DNA from: Coniferiporia sulphurascens | Taxonomy: Eukaryota > Basidiomycota > Agaricomycetes > Hymenochaetales > Hymenochaetaceae | DNA length: 64,000 bases | Direction of reading: 5' to 3' | Assembly (NCBI GenBank): GCA_002794785.1 | Contig: NBBA01000008.1 | Location: 1,550,001-1,614,000 of the forward strand | In this document: one piece after another, positions 32,106-43,624 of the stretch | Numbering within the stretch: position 1 is the first letter of the stretch | Layout: every line of letters begins with the position of its first letter | Made by a program: the position numbers and the translations under genes | The notes under the pieces: model-generated | The model's database searches: none | Seen by the model: only the letters and a program-made list of their open reading frames with translations | What the model was told of the DNA's origin: nothing

Positions 32106-33364
32106 GAGGGTGTCCAAGTCCAGGTTGTTGTCTGTGGGGAGTCCGTCTAAGTCCATAGCCGCAAAGGCGAGGTGAATTGCTCCAGCTGTGCAGTTGGACA
32201 TCTGGTTGAGGTGGCCCATGAGACATAGCCAGTGTCTCAGAACCAGGAGGTGGTTTTTGTCCACCCATTCAGAGTGGTGGACAGGGAGGGGGTCGCTTCT
32301 TGGCCATACTCATCTTATCCAGGGCTGGAATGTTTCGCATCTGCCTAGGACATGGGAGGTTGACTGTGCTGGCCAGGGTGGGTGGTTGTGCCACCTGCAG
32401 TGTGAAATCAGGCCATGTCTGCACCAGTAGGCCGAGTCAAAGCTCAGCCAGTAGCCCCCGTAGGGACCAGCATGACAGAGGACCTGCGCTACTGCAGTGA
32501 GCTCCGATCGGGGGTGGTCGACTGAGAGGGTGATGAGCTTTCTCGGTTGTCAAGTGGGGGGCCCCATTACTGCCAAGTACTTGTCAGCGGTGGAGGCCAG
32601 AGGGCAGGCCAACTGAAGGGACCAGTGTTCACTGAGTGTGCGAGTGGCGGTTTCTTTCAGAGCGGAGATAGAGGGGGCTAGGGTTGCAGGGGGAAGCTCG
32701 GTTGCTAGCTTCGCCTCGGAGTCGGCCCATTCATTCCCCAGGATGTCCTCGTGGCCTGGGCACCACCAGAAATGAACAGTTAGATTCAGAAATGAGTCGA
32801 GAAGTGTCTCGACCCCCGCCTTCCAAAGGGGGAGGAGCTGGGCCCCCAATGCAGAGGGCCATGTGCAGATGAGGCCGAGTGCCGTCAGAGAGTCTGAGAG
32901 GAAGAAAATCTCCTGGACATCTGGCAGCAAGTGGTGGAGGTGTCTTGTGGCCCAGCCTGGGGCAGTTGCCAATGAGAAGATTTTGGCGTCTGTGGCTGTG
33001 GTGCAAGTGGGTGAGGCGAGCTTGAGGGAACAGATACGACTTTCTCCTTTCATGCCGCAGATGGCGGATCCTGAGGCTTTTTTATTATTATTATTATTAT
33101 TATTCCTGCAGTATTACATAATTACAAGCTGCCCCCCCGAAGGGGGGGCCCTAACTACATAAAAACAGAGGTGCCCATCATCGCACAACGCATGAAACTG
33201 GGCGGGGGCCCTGCTCCCCAAAGGGTGCCAAGGTGTGCGGATCCTGAGGCATTTCCGATGCGTGATCCATTGGTGAATACCTGCAGAGAAGAGTCAGTGC
33301 AGCAGGTCCTGGCTTGGGCAACATAGTTGTCATGTGTGTTCACTGGGACTGGCTGTCTGGGAAC
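32106..33364 (-). pseudogene. Divergent LINE ORF2 fragment (RNase H and C-terminal domain)
   Basis: Read from 33364 down, with 33078-33236 removed: LQVFTNGSRIGNASGSA, LASPTCTTATDAKIFSLATA, FFLSDSLTALGLICTW, HFWWCPGHEDILGNEWADSE, then GYWLSFDSAYWCRHG and GHLNQMSNCTAG. Residues differ more from the other copies than those do among themselves, so this is a separate subfamily. Two or more stops are visible (for example TGA after PPT near 32550). It is cut at the right by LINE copy 6 and at the left by the G2 LTR. Confidence 0.8.
33078..33236 (-). mobile_element. 159-bp LINE 3' end insertion with perfect 14-bp duplication
   Basis: Only the last part of the LINE 3' UTR, the hairpin and a (TTA)n tail are present. 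The 14-bp sequence GCGGATCCTGAGGC occurs at 33064-33077 and 33237-33250. Removing insertion plus one copy restores the RNase H frame of the host LINE. A direct product of target-primed reverse transcription. Confidence 0.95.
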
Positions 33365-33670
33365 TTTTTATTATTATTATTCCTGCAGTATTACATAATT
33401 ACAAGCCGCCCCCCCGAAGGGGGGCCCTAACTACATAACAATGGAGGTGCCCGTCATCACACAACACACGAAACTGGGTGGGGGTCCTGCTCCCCAAAGG
33501 GTGCCAGAGTGGGAAGGGCCCCTATTAGTAAGTAAGGAGAAAGTGGGAGGAATACATATCGCTACGGCACGGCCAAACGGACGAGAGCAGGCAAATGGTG
33601 TAGCTTAGAATCGGAAAGGGAGGGCGAGAGCACCAGCTGGGACATGAGAGGGGAGTCCGAAAGGCAGACA

Positions 33671-36600
33671 CTAGTCAGAGGAAAAGGGAGGAAGCGCACC
33701 TGAAAGCTCCAAGAGAGCTGGGTCTGGGTCCTGGGTGTGGGGTCCAAGCATATGACTCATGTATTCCCTGAGGAGGTCCAAGTCCATATCTTCGTCGGTC
33801 GGGTGCCCCTCCAGCTCCATCGTGGCGAAGGCCAAGCGGATGGTTGCAGAGGTGCAGTCGGAAAGGCAGTTGAGGTGCCCTGTCAGCTTGGGCCAACGGT
33901 GCAGAACCTGGAGGCAGTTTTCATCGGCCCACTCGGCGTGGTGGGTCGGAAGTGGGTCACGGGGGGGCCAGACCTTGTGGATCCATGGTCGGAAAGTGCA
34001 ACATCTGCCCAAGACATGGGCTGTCAACTGGGCTGGCCAGGGGGGGTGGTTGTGCCATTGGCAGTGCGAGATCAGGCCGTGCCTGTGTCGGTAGGCTGAG
34101 TCAAAGCTCAGCCAGTAACCCCTGTAGGGACCGGCACAGCATAGAACCTGGGTGACTGCGGAAAGCTCCCAGCGGGGGTGGTCGACCGACTGCGTCATGA
34201 GCTTTCAGGGATGGCAGGAGGGGACACTGCTGACAGCTAAGTATTTGTCAGCTGTAGAGGCGAGGGGGTGGGCAAGAGAGAGGGTCCATCGCTCCATGAG
34301 GGTGTTGACGGTGGTCTCTTTCAACACAGAGATGGAGGGTGTGAGGGGAGACGGGGGGAGATTCATTGTGAACTTCACCTCATGGTCAGCCCATTCATTT
34401 CCTGGGATGTCGGAGTGACCCAGACACCAGATGAAGTGTACGGAAAGAGCCAGGTATGAGTCCAAGAGAGTCTGGACCCCTGCCTTCCATTGGTGGAGGA
34501 GATGTGCGCCTGGGACTGGCGCCCATGTATGGATCGGGTGGAGTGCCATCAGCAAATCCAACAGAAAAAAGATGTCGGATGCGACAGGCAGGAGCTCCCA
34601 TAGGTGGTGTGCCGCCCAGCTTGGTGCGGAGGTGAGAGAAAAGATTTCCACATCTGTAGCTGTAGCACAGGTGGGGGAGGCTAGTTGGCGAGACTTGAGG
34701 TGGGTAAGGCCTTCCATGGTGCATACTGCTGACCCGGACTTTGAGCCAATGCAGGAGCCATCGGTGAAAACCTGGAGGTGGGGGAGGGTGCTCAGGGAGC
34801 GTGCAGCGGCCACAAATTCCTTGTGGGTGTCTTTGCTGACCGGAGTGATAGGAGTGGCAAATGAGACTCGACCATTTGTAAATGCCAGAGGATCCGTCCA
34901 TGGGGGATGAGTGTATGCAGGGACCGGTTGTACCCGAGGGACCCGGACCTGCAGAGAAGTGGAAAAGGGATGGTTAGCTACAGATTTATAGTATTGTTTT
35001 CTACTGACAGGGTGCAGGGTATGCCAGAGGCGAAGAGAATGGAGAGTCTTAGCATATTCGAGATAGTAAGAGAGAGGGGGAAGGGAACAAAGAAAATTTG
35101 TGGAGAAGGGGGAGGCGCCTTTGTAGATGCCCAGAATCCATCTACATGCCGTGTTTTGCACAGCCTGTAGGCAGCTCACTAGTGTTTTTTGGTGCCGGCC
35201 ATGATACCAAACCGGGGCGCCCCATGTGAGAATGGAGCGGATGCAGGCGGTGTACAGTCGATGGAGGAAGAGGGCCGAGATTCCGTGTTCTGTGTTACCG
35301 AGAATGCGGAGGGCGGCAAGGGTGGAGAGGCCCTTGGAGCGCATATGTTCTATGTGGGCCTTGAATGTGAGGGCAGGGTCCCACCATATTCCCAGCCAGC
35401 GGAGTGGGATAGAGGGTCAGATAAGCATGTTAGGGGTGACCCAAACCCCTGCAGTGTCCCAGTCGGCGTATGCTGCTGACCTTCGTCAGGGTGGGTGGAG
35501 GTGGAGGCACTCCATTTTGGCGGCTTTGATGTTGAGGCCGATAGTGCCGAAGTGGGCGTTGAGTTGGTGGTAGGCGTTCGACAGTTGCTGGCAGTTGGAT
35601 GCCATGCTAGGTCCGACACACACAAGGAGGTGGTCGTCTACATACACGAGGGCAGTGGTGCCGGTTTGGTGAAATTTCTGGAGGACCACACCCGCGAATA
35701 TAGTCGAGAGGATCGGGGATACCGGCAACCCTTGAGGGGTGCCAAGGTCGGGTTTCTGGGCTGTTGGAAGGGTGGTGCCATTGAACGCGATAGCCACCTG
35801 CTGATCCATCATGAAGGACAAGCACCAGTCTGCCATGTCTGGCAGGCACTGGAGGTCCAGCAGTTGTCGGTGGAGGAGTTGTGGGTGTACCGAGTCGAAA
35901 AACCCCTGTATGTCGACCGCAAGGATCAAGCATACACGGCCCTCGGCATGGGCTCACTCCGCAATCTGTAAGAGGTGCTGGGTGGCATCATAGACGGAAT
36001 GTCCTTGGCGCCCCCTGTATTGGTTAGGTGGCAGCCAGTCCCTCGTGTTAGCAAGGAACTGGAGCTGGTTAGCTATGATATTTTCAAGGAGTTTCCCTAA
36101 GGTCTCCTCGAGGGTAATGGGCTGATACGAGTGTGGCGAGAAAGGGTCCTTCTTGTTTGGCTTCCGGAGCATTACCACTTTTGCTGCCCGCCAACATGCA
36201 GGGTGGTGCCCCATGCACAGGCAGTCATTGAAAAGGGCAAGTATCTCATTGAGGTAAGCGTCTACTACCCATTTGAGAGGGTGGTATCCGATCCCCAAGA
36301 GGCCCGGAGCCGACAAGTTGGAGGTGTTGGACAGTGCCCCCATAAGCTCTGAAAGGAGGATGGGCGGGGCAGCTGGTTGGGGAGGGGGCGGCGGCATGTC
36401 GGCCGCTTGTTGGGGTGGCAGGGGCGTGAAGAAGGTTGGGCGGAATAGCTCACCTTTCTCATCGTCCGATTGGGTGAAGGAGCTGTCACTCTTTTTGAGC
36501 GAGGGGATCGGTGTCAGGCAGTTGCCGAGGCCTCGTTTGGCCCAGCCCCAGATGTTGGAGGCATCTGCTTGGTCTGCCTGCTCAGCATAGAAATGCCGCT

Positions 36601-37203
36601 TTGCTGCTTGGATGCCCTGGTTGAATGTGCGGTGGCTGCTGACCGCTGAAGGGGGGTGGGGGCTGCTGCAATCGCCTGGAGGAGCGACTTACAGGTCAGG
36701 GTCCACCAAGGGACCTTGGTTTTTGACAGCTTGCTGATTCTGGCGAATGGGGCAAGGGCGGCAATCATGGAGTCGATTACTGCCTGTGCTTTGCCGTCGA
36801 GGGTGAGGGTGTTGTCTGCCTGTTGCAGGAAGGCAGCTTTGAGTAGTGGGAAGGTGATGTCGGTCCACTCCTCCTTGTCGGCCAGTGTTAGCCAGCGGGT
36901 TTTGACGGTGGGAGGTGGGGGCCGGGACAGCAGGGACCAGTGTAATATGGCGTGGTTGGACAGAGTGGAGGTGGTTGAGGTATCCAAGTCCAGTATTGAG
37001 TCGGGGTTTATCATGGGGGGGGACCAGATCATGTCTATTGGGCACCACCAATGATTGTTGATGGGTCTGGAGTCAGAGTCCGGGAGGTGAGCTGGCACAA
37101 GGCTGTGCTCCTGGAAGAAGTCATCGAGAGGTTGCGCTCTCAAGTCCTCCTGCCGTGAAGCAAGGAGTTCGGACCACAAATGGTGGTGATGGTTGAAATC
37201 GCC
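33671..37203 (-). pseudogene. LINE copy 6 ORF2, endonuclease end to C-terminus
   Basis: It resumes after copy 7 with FNHHHHLWSELLASRQEDLR, then linker, RT (PITLEETLGKLL, DIQGFFDSVHPQ, box YVDD near 35640), RNase H (VFTDGSCIGSKSGSA; WCLGHSDIPGNEWADHE) and C-terminal domain to LSGALPPFSSD. One frame change lies between about 36514 and 36397; from 36397 down the frame is constant with stops only, including TGA at about 34202 where sisters have Arg (RPRKL). RT and RNase H acidic residues remain. Confidence 0.85.
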
Positions 37204-37516
37204 TTTTTTTATTATTATTATTCCTGCAGTATTACCTAATTACAAGCTGCCCCCCTGAAGGGGGGGCCCTAACTACATAACAATGGAGGCGCCTGTCATG
37301 GCGCATCGCACCAAACTGGGTGGGGGCTCTGCTCCCCGAAGGGTGCTGGCATGTGAAGAGCCCCTATTTAGTAGGGAAACTGAGAGAGGGAGGGATACAT
37401 ATCGCTATGAACAAACCAGACATTTGAGGGCAGGTTAAAGTAGGAAGCTTAGAAGTGGAAAGGGGAGGCAAGAGCGCCGGCCGGGATGTATCATGTGGGA
37501 TACCGAAAGGCAGGCT

Positions 37517-40500
37517 TTACTCGAGTGGGAAGGGAGGGAGCGTGCCTGAAAGCTCCAAAAGGGCTGGGTCCGAGTCCTGGGTTCGTGGTCCGAGCATACG
37601 ACGCATGTAGTCCCTTAGGAGGTCCAAGTCCATATCTTCATCGGTGGGGTGCCCCTCCAGGTCCACCATGGCAAAAGACAGCCGGATGGCGCCTGCGGTG
37701 CATTCCGAAAGGTGGTTTAGGTGCCCCATTAGCTTTAGCCAATGGCGCAGAACCGGGAGGCGGTTTTCATCAGCCCACTCGGAGTGGTGGACTGGGAGAG
37801 GGTCTCAAGGTGGCCACACCCATTGTATCCATGAATGGAAGGTGCTGCAGCTGCCGAGGATGTGGGCAGTCGACTGCGCTGGCCAGGGGGGGTGGTTGTG
37901 CCATCTGCAGTGCGAAATCAGGCCATGCCTGCGGTGGTAGGCCGAGTCAAAACTCAGCCAGTATCCCCCATAGGGACCGGCGTGGCAGAGGACCTGTGCG
38001 ACTGCAGATAGTTCATTGTGTGGGTGGTCAACCGAATGCATGAGTAGCTTTCAAGGTCGGCATGATGGTAGGCCATGGACTGCTAGGTATTTATCGGCGG
38101 TCGAGGCAAGGGGATGGGCTAGTGAGAGCGTCCATCGTTCCATGAGGGTGCGGATGGCAGCTTCTTTTAGGGCGGAGGTGGAAGGTTTTAGGTCGGATGG
38201 GGGGAGCTCGGTTGCCAGCTTAGCCTCCATGTCAGCCCATTCATTTCCAGGGATGTCCAAGTGTCCGGGGCACCATATGAAATGGATGGTGAGTTGGGGG
38301 TACGAGTCCAGCAGAGTCTCCACACCCACTTTCCATATGTGGAGGAGGTGGGCGCCCGGAGTGGCGGCCCATGTTCGGAAGAGGTGGAGAGCAGTCAGCG
38401 AATCGGATAGAAAGAAGATATCCGATGCAACACACAGTTACACTGGGAGGTGGCATGCTACCCAGCCCGGGGCCGTGGCGAGGGAGAATTCCTCAGTGTC
38501 CGTGGCTGTGGCACAGGTGGGGGACTCCAGTCGGCGTGACCAGAGGTGGGTGTTGCCCAGCATTGCGCAGATGGCCGAGCCTGACTTATTGTCAATGTGG
38601 GAGCCATTGGTGAAGACCTGGACATGGGGGGTGGAGGCTAGTTGGCATGCGGCTGTTACAAATGATTTCCGGGTGTCGGCACTAACTGGGGTGATGGGGG
38701 TGGTGAAATAGACTCGGCTCTTCGTGAAGGCTAGTGGGTCCGTCCATGGGGGATGCATGTATGCAGGGACCTGTTGAACCCAGGGGGCTCGGACCTGCAG
38801 AGAAAGGGAGAAGGGTCTGTTAGCTATGTTTTTAAAAAGTTTGCGGCCAATAGAGTGCGGGGTGCACCAGAGGCAAAGGGAGTGGGTAGTCTTTATATAT
38901 TCGAAATAGAAAGAGAGAGGGGGGATGGAGCAAAGGAAATTAGTGGAATGGGGGGAGGCGCCTTTGAAGATGCCCAGGATCCAGCGGCAGGCCGTGTTTT
39001 GCACAGCCTGGAGGCGGTTTACCAAAGTTTTTTGGCAGCGGCCATGATACCATACCGGCACTCCCCATGACAGGATGGAGCATACACAGGAAGTGTATAG
39101 GCGGCGGAGTAGGAGGGCCGATATGCCGCATTGGGTGTTGCCCAGGATGCGGAGTGTGGCAAGGGTGGAGAGCCCCTTGGAGCGCATTCACTCAACATGG
39201 GGTTTAAAGGAGAGGCCTGGGTCCCACCATATCCCCAGCCACCTAAGTGGGATTGAGGGGAGGATCAGGGTGTTGGGGTTGACCTGTACGCTGGTGGTGT
39301 CCCAGCCATTGTAGCTGATGCGTCGCCGAGGGGGGTGGAAGTGGAGACACTCTGTCTTGGCGGCTTCGATGTTGAGACCAATGGTGCCGAAAAGGGTGTC
39401 GAGTTGTTGGTAAGCGTGTGCGAGCTCGCGGCAGTTGGATGCTACTGAAGGTCCTATGCAGATAAGTAAGTGGTCATCAATGTATGCTAGGGTGGTGGTG
39501 CCGGCTTGGTGAAAGCGCCGGAGAACCACCCCTGCAAATATTGTTGACAGGATGGGGGAGACTGGCAATCCCTGGGGGGTGCCGAAGTCGGGTTTAGGGG
39601 CGGTTGGGAGGGTAGTGCCGTCGAAGGCGACGGCTACTTGCTGGTCCATCATGAAGGACAGGCACCAGTTGGCCATGTCTGGGGTGCAGCCGAGGTCCAA
39701 CAGTTGTCAGTGGAGGAGCTGTGGGTGCACTGAATCAAAGAAGCCCTGAATGTCAACTGCAAGGACCAAGCACACAAGGCTCTCTGAGTGGGTGCATTCC
39801 GCGATCTGTAAGAGGTGTTGGGTGGCGTCGTAGACCAAATGGCCCTGACGTCCCCCATATTGGTTAGGTGGCAACCAGTCCCTCGTGTTCGTGAGGTACT
39901 GGAGCCTGTTAGTGATAACCTTTTCGAGGAGTTTCCCTAGGGTCTCCTCGAGGGTGATGGGCCAGTATGATCACGGCGAAAAGGGATCCTTCTTGTTTGG
40001 CTTCCTGAGCATTACCACCTTTGCTGCCCGCCAGCATTCAGGGTGGTGCCCCAAACGCAAGCAGTCATTGAAAAGTGTAAGAATCTCATTGGGGTAGGTG
40101 TCCACCACCCATTTCAGGGGGTGGTAACCTATTCCCGAGAGGCCTGGTGCCGACAAGTTGGATGTGTCGGACAGTGCCCCCGTAAGCTCCGAAAGGAGTA
40201 TGGGCGGGGCAGCTGGTTGGGGTGGTGGTGGCAGGGTGTTGGCTGCTGCCTGGGGTGGGGGGGGCATGAAGAAGGTTTCACGAAAGAGCTCACCTTTCTC
40301 CTCGTCTGTTTGGGTGAAGGTACTGTCTCACCGTTTCAGCGATGGGATGGGAGTGGGCCGGTTGCCTAGGCCACGCTTGGCCCAGTTCCAGATGTTGGAG
40401 GCGTCTGCTTCCGATGCCTGGTTGGCGTAGAACTGCCGTTTGGCTGTCCGGATGCCCCTTTTAAAGGCTCTTCTTGCTGATGCATGCTGGAGGGGGGTGG

Positions 40501-41515
40501 TTGCCGTTGTAATGGCGGATAAGAGGGTCTTGCAGTGGGGTGACCACCATGGGACTTCCATTTTCGATGGCTTTGAGAGGCGGGTGAATGGCTGGAGGGC
40601 GGCGACCATGGAGTCAATGACCGCTTTCGCTTTGGTGTCTAGGGCATGGGTGTTGTGCCCTGGAAGGCTGAAGGCTGTTTCGAGGAGAGGGAAGGCTATT
40701 TCGGTCCATTCCTCTTTGTCGGCTGGGAGTAGCCATCATGTCTTTAGGACAGGAGGGGGGGGTCGAAATGGCACTGACCAACGCAACATGGCGTGGTCGG
40801 ACAGTGGTGAGGGGTCAGAGGAGCCCGAGTCTAAAATAGAGTCTGGGTTGACCGCGGGTGGGGCCCAGATCATGTCAATGGGACACCGGCAGCGGTTACT
40901 GTTGGGTCGCGAGTCAGAGTCAGGAAGGTGAGCAGGCGCCAGGCCATGCCCACGGGAGAAGTCATTGAGGGGTTGCGCCCCCAAGTCATCCCATCGTGGG
41001 ATGGAGAAATCGGACCACATGTGGTGGCAACGGTTGAAGTCGCCTGCCACAAGTAGAGTGGTGGCGAGCACCGAGGGGAGTGAGAATAAAAAGGACTCAC
41101 CGGGGTACTGGGGGGAGGCGTTCTCTCGGTCCAGAGGGTGCATGCCATAGTAGTTGCACACCCAGAGGGTGAGTTGGGATCGTACCTCCACCGTCAGTAC
41201 ATCGGTGCCGAAAGATGCGGCTCCAAGGATCGACCAGGAGGTGGGAGGGAGGGCCCTGGATACATACATGACTACCTGGGGGCGAACCTCTGGCGGTAGG
41301 ATGGGGATGTAGCCCGGGATGGTGGGGATGTTGAGGACCGGGGTGCCGGTCAGGTCAGTGAGTGATGGTTGCAGGCCTATTTGGTACCAGGGGGGTTCCT
41401 GGATAAGAATTAGGTGTGGGGGGGAGGGGTCAGTTGTAAGGGCAGGGATTAGGGAATGTATCACTGCTAGAGAGCGGGTGGCATTCCACTGTAAGACAGA
41501 GATCGTCTCTATCAT
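37517..41515 (-). pseudogene. LINE copy 7 ORF2: eight stops, no frameshift
   Basis: It starts MIETISVLQWNATRS. Endonuclease (IQEPPWYQIG, AGDFNRCHHMWS, LSDHAMLRW), RT (box YIDD near 39480), RNase H (VFTNGSHID, CPGHLDIPGNEWADME) and C-terminal domain lie in one reading frame of about 1,333 codons. Stops, by lower coordinate: TGA 40736, 40328, 39971, 39707, 39188, 38051, 37805 and TAA 38438. Sister copies have Arg at most TGA positions and Gln at the TAA position. Inactive, but by point substitution only. Confidence 0.9.
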
Positions 41516-43566
41516 ATTTCCTCCATCTGGTTGTCAGTGGGGTTGGCGGTGAGGGCCTCTTCGATTTGGCGGTAACACCTCTTCTTGGGGCAGGCCGGCA
41601 GGGTGGCAGGGTGGTCGCCCTTGCAGTTGTTGCAGAGGCGGGGGTGTGGGCATGTGTCGCCTTCGGGCACTGCATCTGTCACACAGTGGGTGCACAATTT
41701 GCAGTGGTTGCGGGTGAGGTGGGCTCCCATGCAGTCAGCACAGCAGGGTTGGGCTCGGCAGCCCTTGGTTCTGTGGCTTAGGCCCTGGCACTGCTCACAT
41801 TGGGTGAGGGTGGGGCGGACGGGTGGGACTGAGAGGCGGAGGGCGGATCCGAACATCCAGATGCGTGGCCTCTTGAGGAGGCGCTCACGGATGGACCTGT
41901 TGGGGTCGACAAAGGAGAAGGCCACCGGGCATCTGTTAAGTGTCGGCAGGTGGTCTTCGGTGGCAGCGAAGTGGGGGGTGACTATGAAGTCAAGGTTGCG
42001 GAGTGCCGGGTTGTGCCAGATTTCAGCCATGAGGGCCTTCTTGTTTATGGTGTGTCCGTTTTGGCCGAACAGAAAGTCCTTGCAGGGCACCATGGAGATG
42101 CACAGTGCAGACCGAGGGTGGACTCTGGAGGGGGTTAGGGAGAGGGCGGCTGGGACGTTAATTCCTGCCACGATGCACTCTGTGCGCATATGGGAGGCAT
42201 AGGCCATGGAGTGACGATCAATGATTGTTTCTGTGGTTGGGTTAGCTGAGGATGGGCATGCCACAAATGTGGTCATGATGTTCCCCTTTATGTTGTAGGA
42301 AGAGGACAGGACCGGAACTTGGTCTGCGGTGGGGAGGGAGGCGAAAAACTCATGGGACGTTTTTGTCAGGGCCATTGCTGACTTCTGGTTCTCAGCCCAT
42401 ATGCCGACTGTGGGGGTGAGGACCAAGGTTGGGTCCTTGGCATACATTGTGGGTGGTGGGGGCACCTTCCTCTGGTGTTTCTTCTTCTTTGGCGCTGGGT
42501 TGATGACTGCTCCAGTGGCTGGAGCCACTGGGGCTGGGTTGCTGGTTGTTGGGGGGGCTGCTGATGCGGCGACTTGCGCATAGGAGGTGGGGGCGGTCTG
42601 GGTGGTGGCCTGTGGGGCGGGTTGCTGTTGTTGTTGTTGTTGCTGTTGATGGGGGGCAGGCCTAGAGCTGATGGAAGCCATCTGACATGAGATAGAAGCT
42701 ACATCAGTTGTCAGGCGCTTGACTGCATCTGTCAGCGCCCTCATTTCTGGGGTCACGGGGGCGGTGCCGGGGGTCCCGGAGGTGGCCGGGGCCCTTTGGG
42801 GGGGGCGAGCTGGGGCGAAGGGTTCTGGGAGGGCGATTACCGCCCCCTCCCTTGCGAAGTTGTAGGCCATCACCGCGTTACAGTAGATGATGTTCTGGGG
42901 GTATGTCCTGTCTTGCTCAATGTTGGCCAGTGTCTTCTGGACGTTCCAGAGTAGGTCGCCCACAAACTGCGCTGCCTTCATGTCAATTGTTTTGGTGGTG
43001 GCGTCCCTGGTCTGCTGGTCGAAGTCGTCCAGGGCACGGGTGAGGGAGTACATGAACCCTGCAGTATGCTGTTTGTGTTGTTGGATGGGGGGTCCTCTCA
43101 GGGTGAGAGGCGACATGATGGCGGAGGAGCATTTCTGCCTGAGGCTTGCACCTCCCACCTGTTGTGGGGGGGTATGGGGGTCAACTGCCATTGCTGGGGC
43201 TGTCTCACTGGTTTCGATGGAGCCATGGATTGATCCTACCGATGCGGCTGGGGAGCTGGCTGGGGATGCTGCCCTTGATTCCACGCATGCTTGGGCGGTG
43301 AAGTCGTAGGCTGAGATCAGTTGTGAGTCGCCGATGGCTGGAGAGGGGGCCAGGATGTCTGGGGAGGACATCGGTTCCTGGGGGGGGTTGGGGGTGGGGG
43401 TGGTGGGGGCCGTTCCGTATCTGACGGAAGCGGCGGCACCAGCGGAGGCCCAGTTGGCGGCCATCCTGGCAACCCGGTCTGGATCGGTGTTGGCTGATGG
43501 GGCGGGTGGTGGGTTGGTTCGATTTGTTCGATGAAGAGTGTTCCTGTAGTCACCTGGGTTCGACAT
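41512..43566 (-). CDS. LINE ORF1, intact 684-aa gag-like protein
   Basis: Starts MSNPGDYRNTLHRTNRT, 58 nt from the element's 5' end. Regions: low-complexity N-terminus with Pro/Ala; helical segment FMYSLTRALDDFDQQTRDAT; TSISCQMAS-type helix; a glutamine run near residue 306; KKKKHQRK basic patch; conserved domain (SLTPSRVHPRSALCISM, PCKDFLFGQNGHTI); four cysteine motifs near residues 590-660 (CEQCQGLSHRTKGC, CCADCMGAHLTRNH, CNNCKGDHPATLPAC). Likely binds the LINE RNA. TGA overlaps the ORF2 start (ATGA). It is the only full-length undamaged ORF in the window. Confidence 0.9.
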   Translation of the reverse strand: MSNPGDYRNTLHRTNRTNPPPAPSANTDPDRVARMAANWASAGAAASVRYGTAPTTPTPNPPQEPMSSPDILAPSPAIGDSQLISAYDFTAQACVESRAASPASSPAASVGSIHGSIETSETAPAMAVDPHTPPQQVGGASLRQKCSSAIMSPLTLRGPPIQQHKQHTAGFMYSLTRALDDFDQQTRDATTKTIDMKAAQFVGDLLWNVQKTLANIEQDRTYPQNIIYCNAVMAYNFAREGAVIALPEPFAPARPPQRAPATSGTPGTAPVTPEMRALTDAVKRLTTDVASISCQMASISSRPAPHQQQQQQQQQPAPQATTQTAPTSYAQVAASAAPPTTSNPAPVAPATGAVINPAPKKKKHQRKVPPPPTMYAKDPTLVLTPTVGIWAENQKSAMALTKTSHEFFASLPTADQVPVLSSSYNIKGNIMTTFVACPSSANPTTETIIDRHSMAYASHMRTECIVAGINVPAALSLTPSRVHPRSALCISMVPCKDFLFGQNGHTINKKALMAEIWHNPALRNLDFIVTPHFAATEDHLPTLNRCPVAFSFVDPNRSIRERLLKRPRIWMFGSALRLSVPPVRPTLTQCEQCQGLSHRTKGCRAQPCCADCMGAHLTRNHCKLCTHCVTDAVPEGDTCPHPRLCNNCKGDHPATLPACPKKRCYRQIEEALTANPTDNQMEEI

Positions 43567-43624
43567 GGGGGAGTTTTAGCTGCCCACACTAGTCGATGGT
43601 GGTGGTTACTGGTCAAGAAGGATG

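Larger units (their letters stand above)
37204..43624 (-). mobile_element. LINE copy 7, complete 6.42-kb element (reference copy)
   Basis: The 5' end CATCCTTCTTG is exactly next to the target duplication: GGTTGAAATCGCC (37191-37203) / GGTTGAAGTCACC (43625-43637), 11 of 13 identical. Leader 58 nt, ORF1 43566-41512 intact, ORF2 41515-37517 in a single frame but with eight stops, 3' UTR with hairpin, tail TTTTTTTATTATTATTATT. This copy defines the length and ends of the family. Confidence 0.95.
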
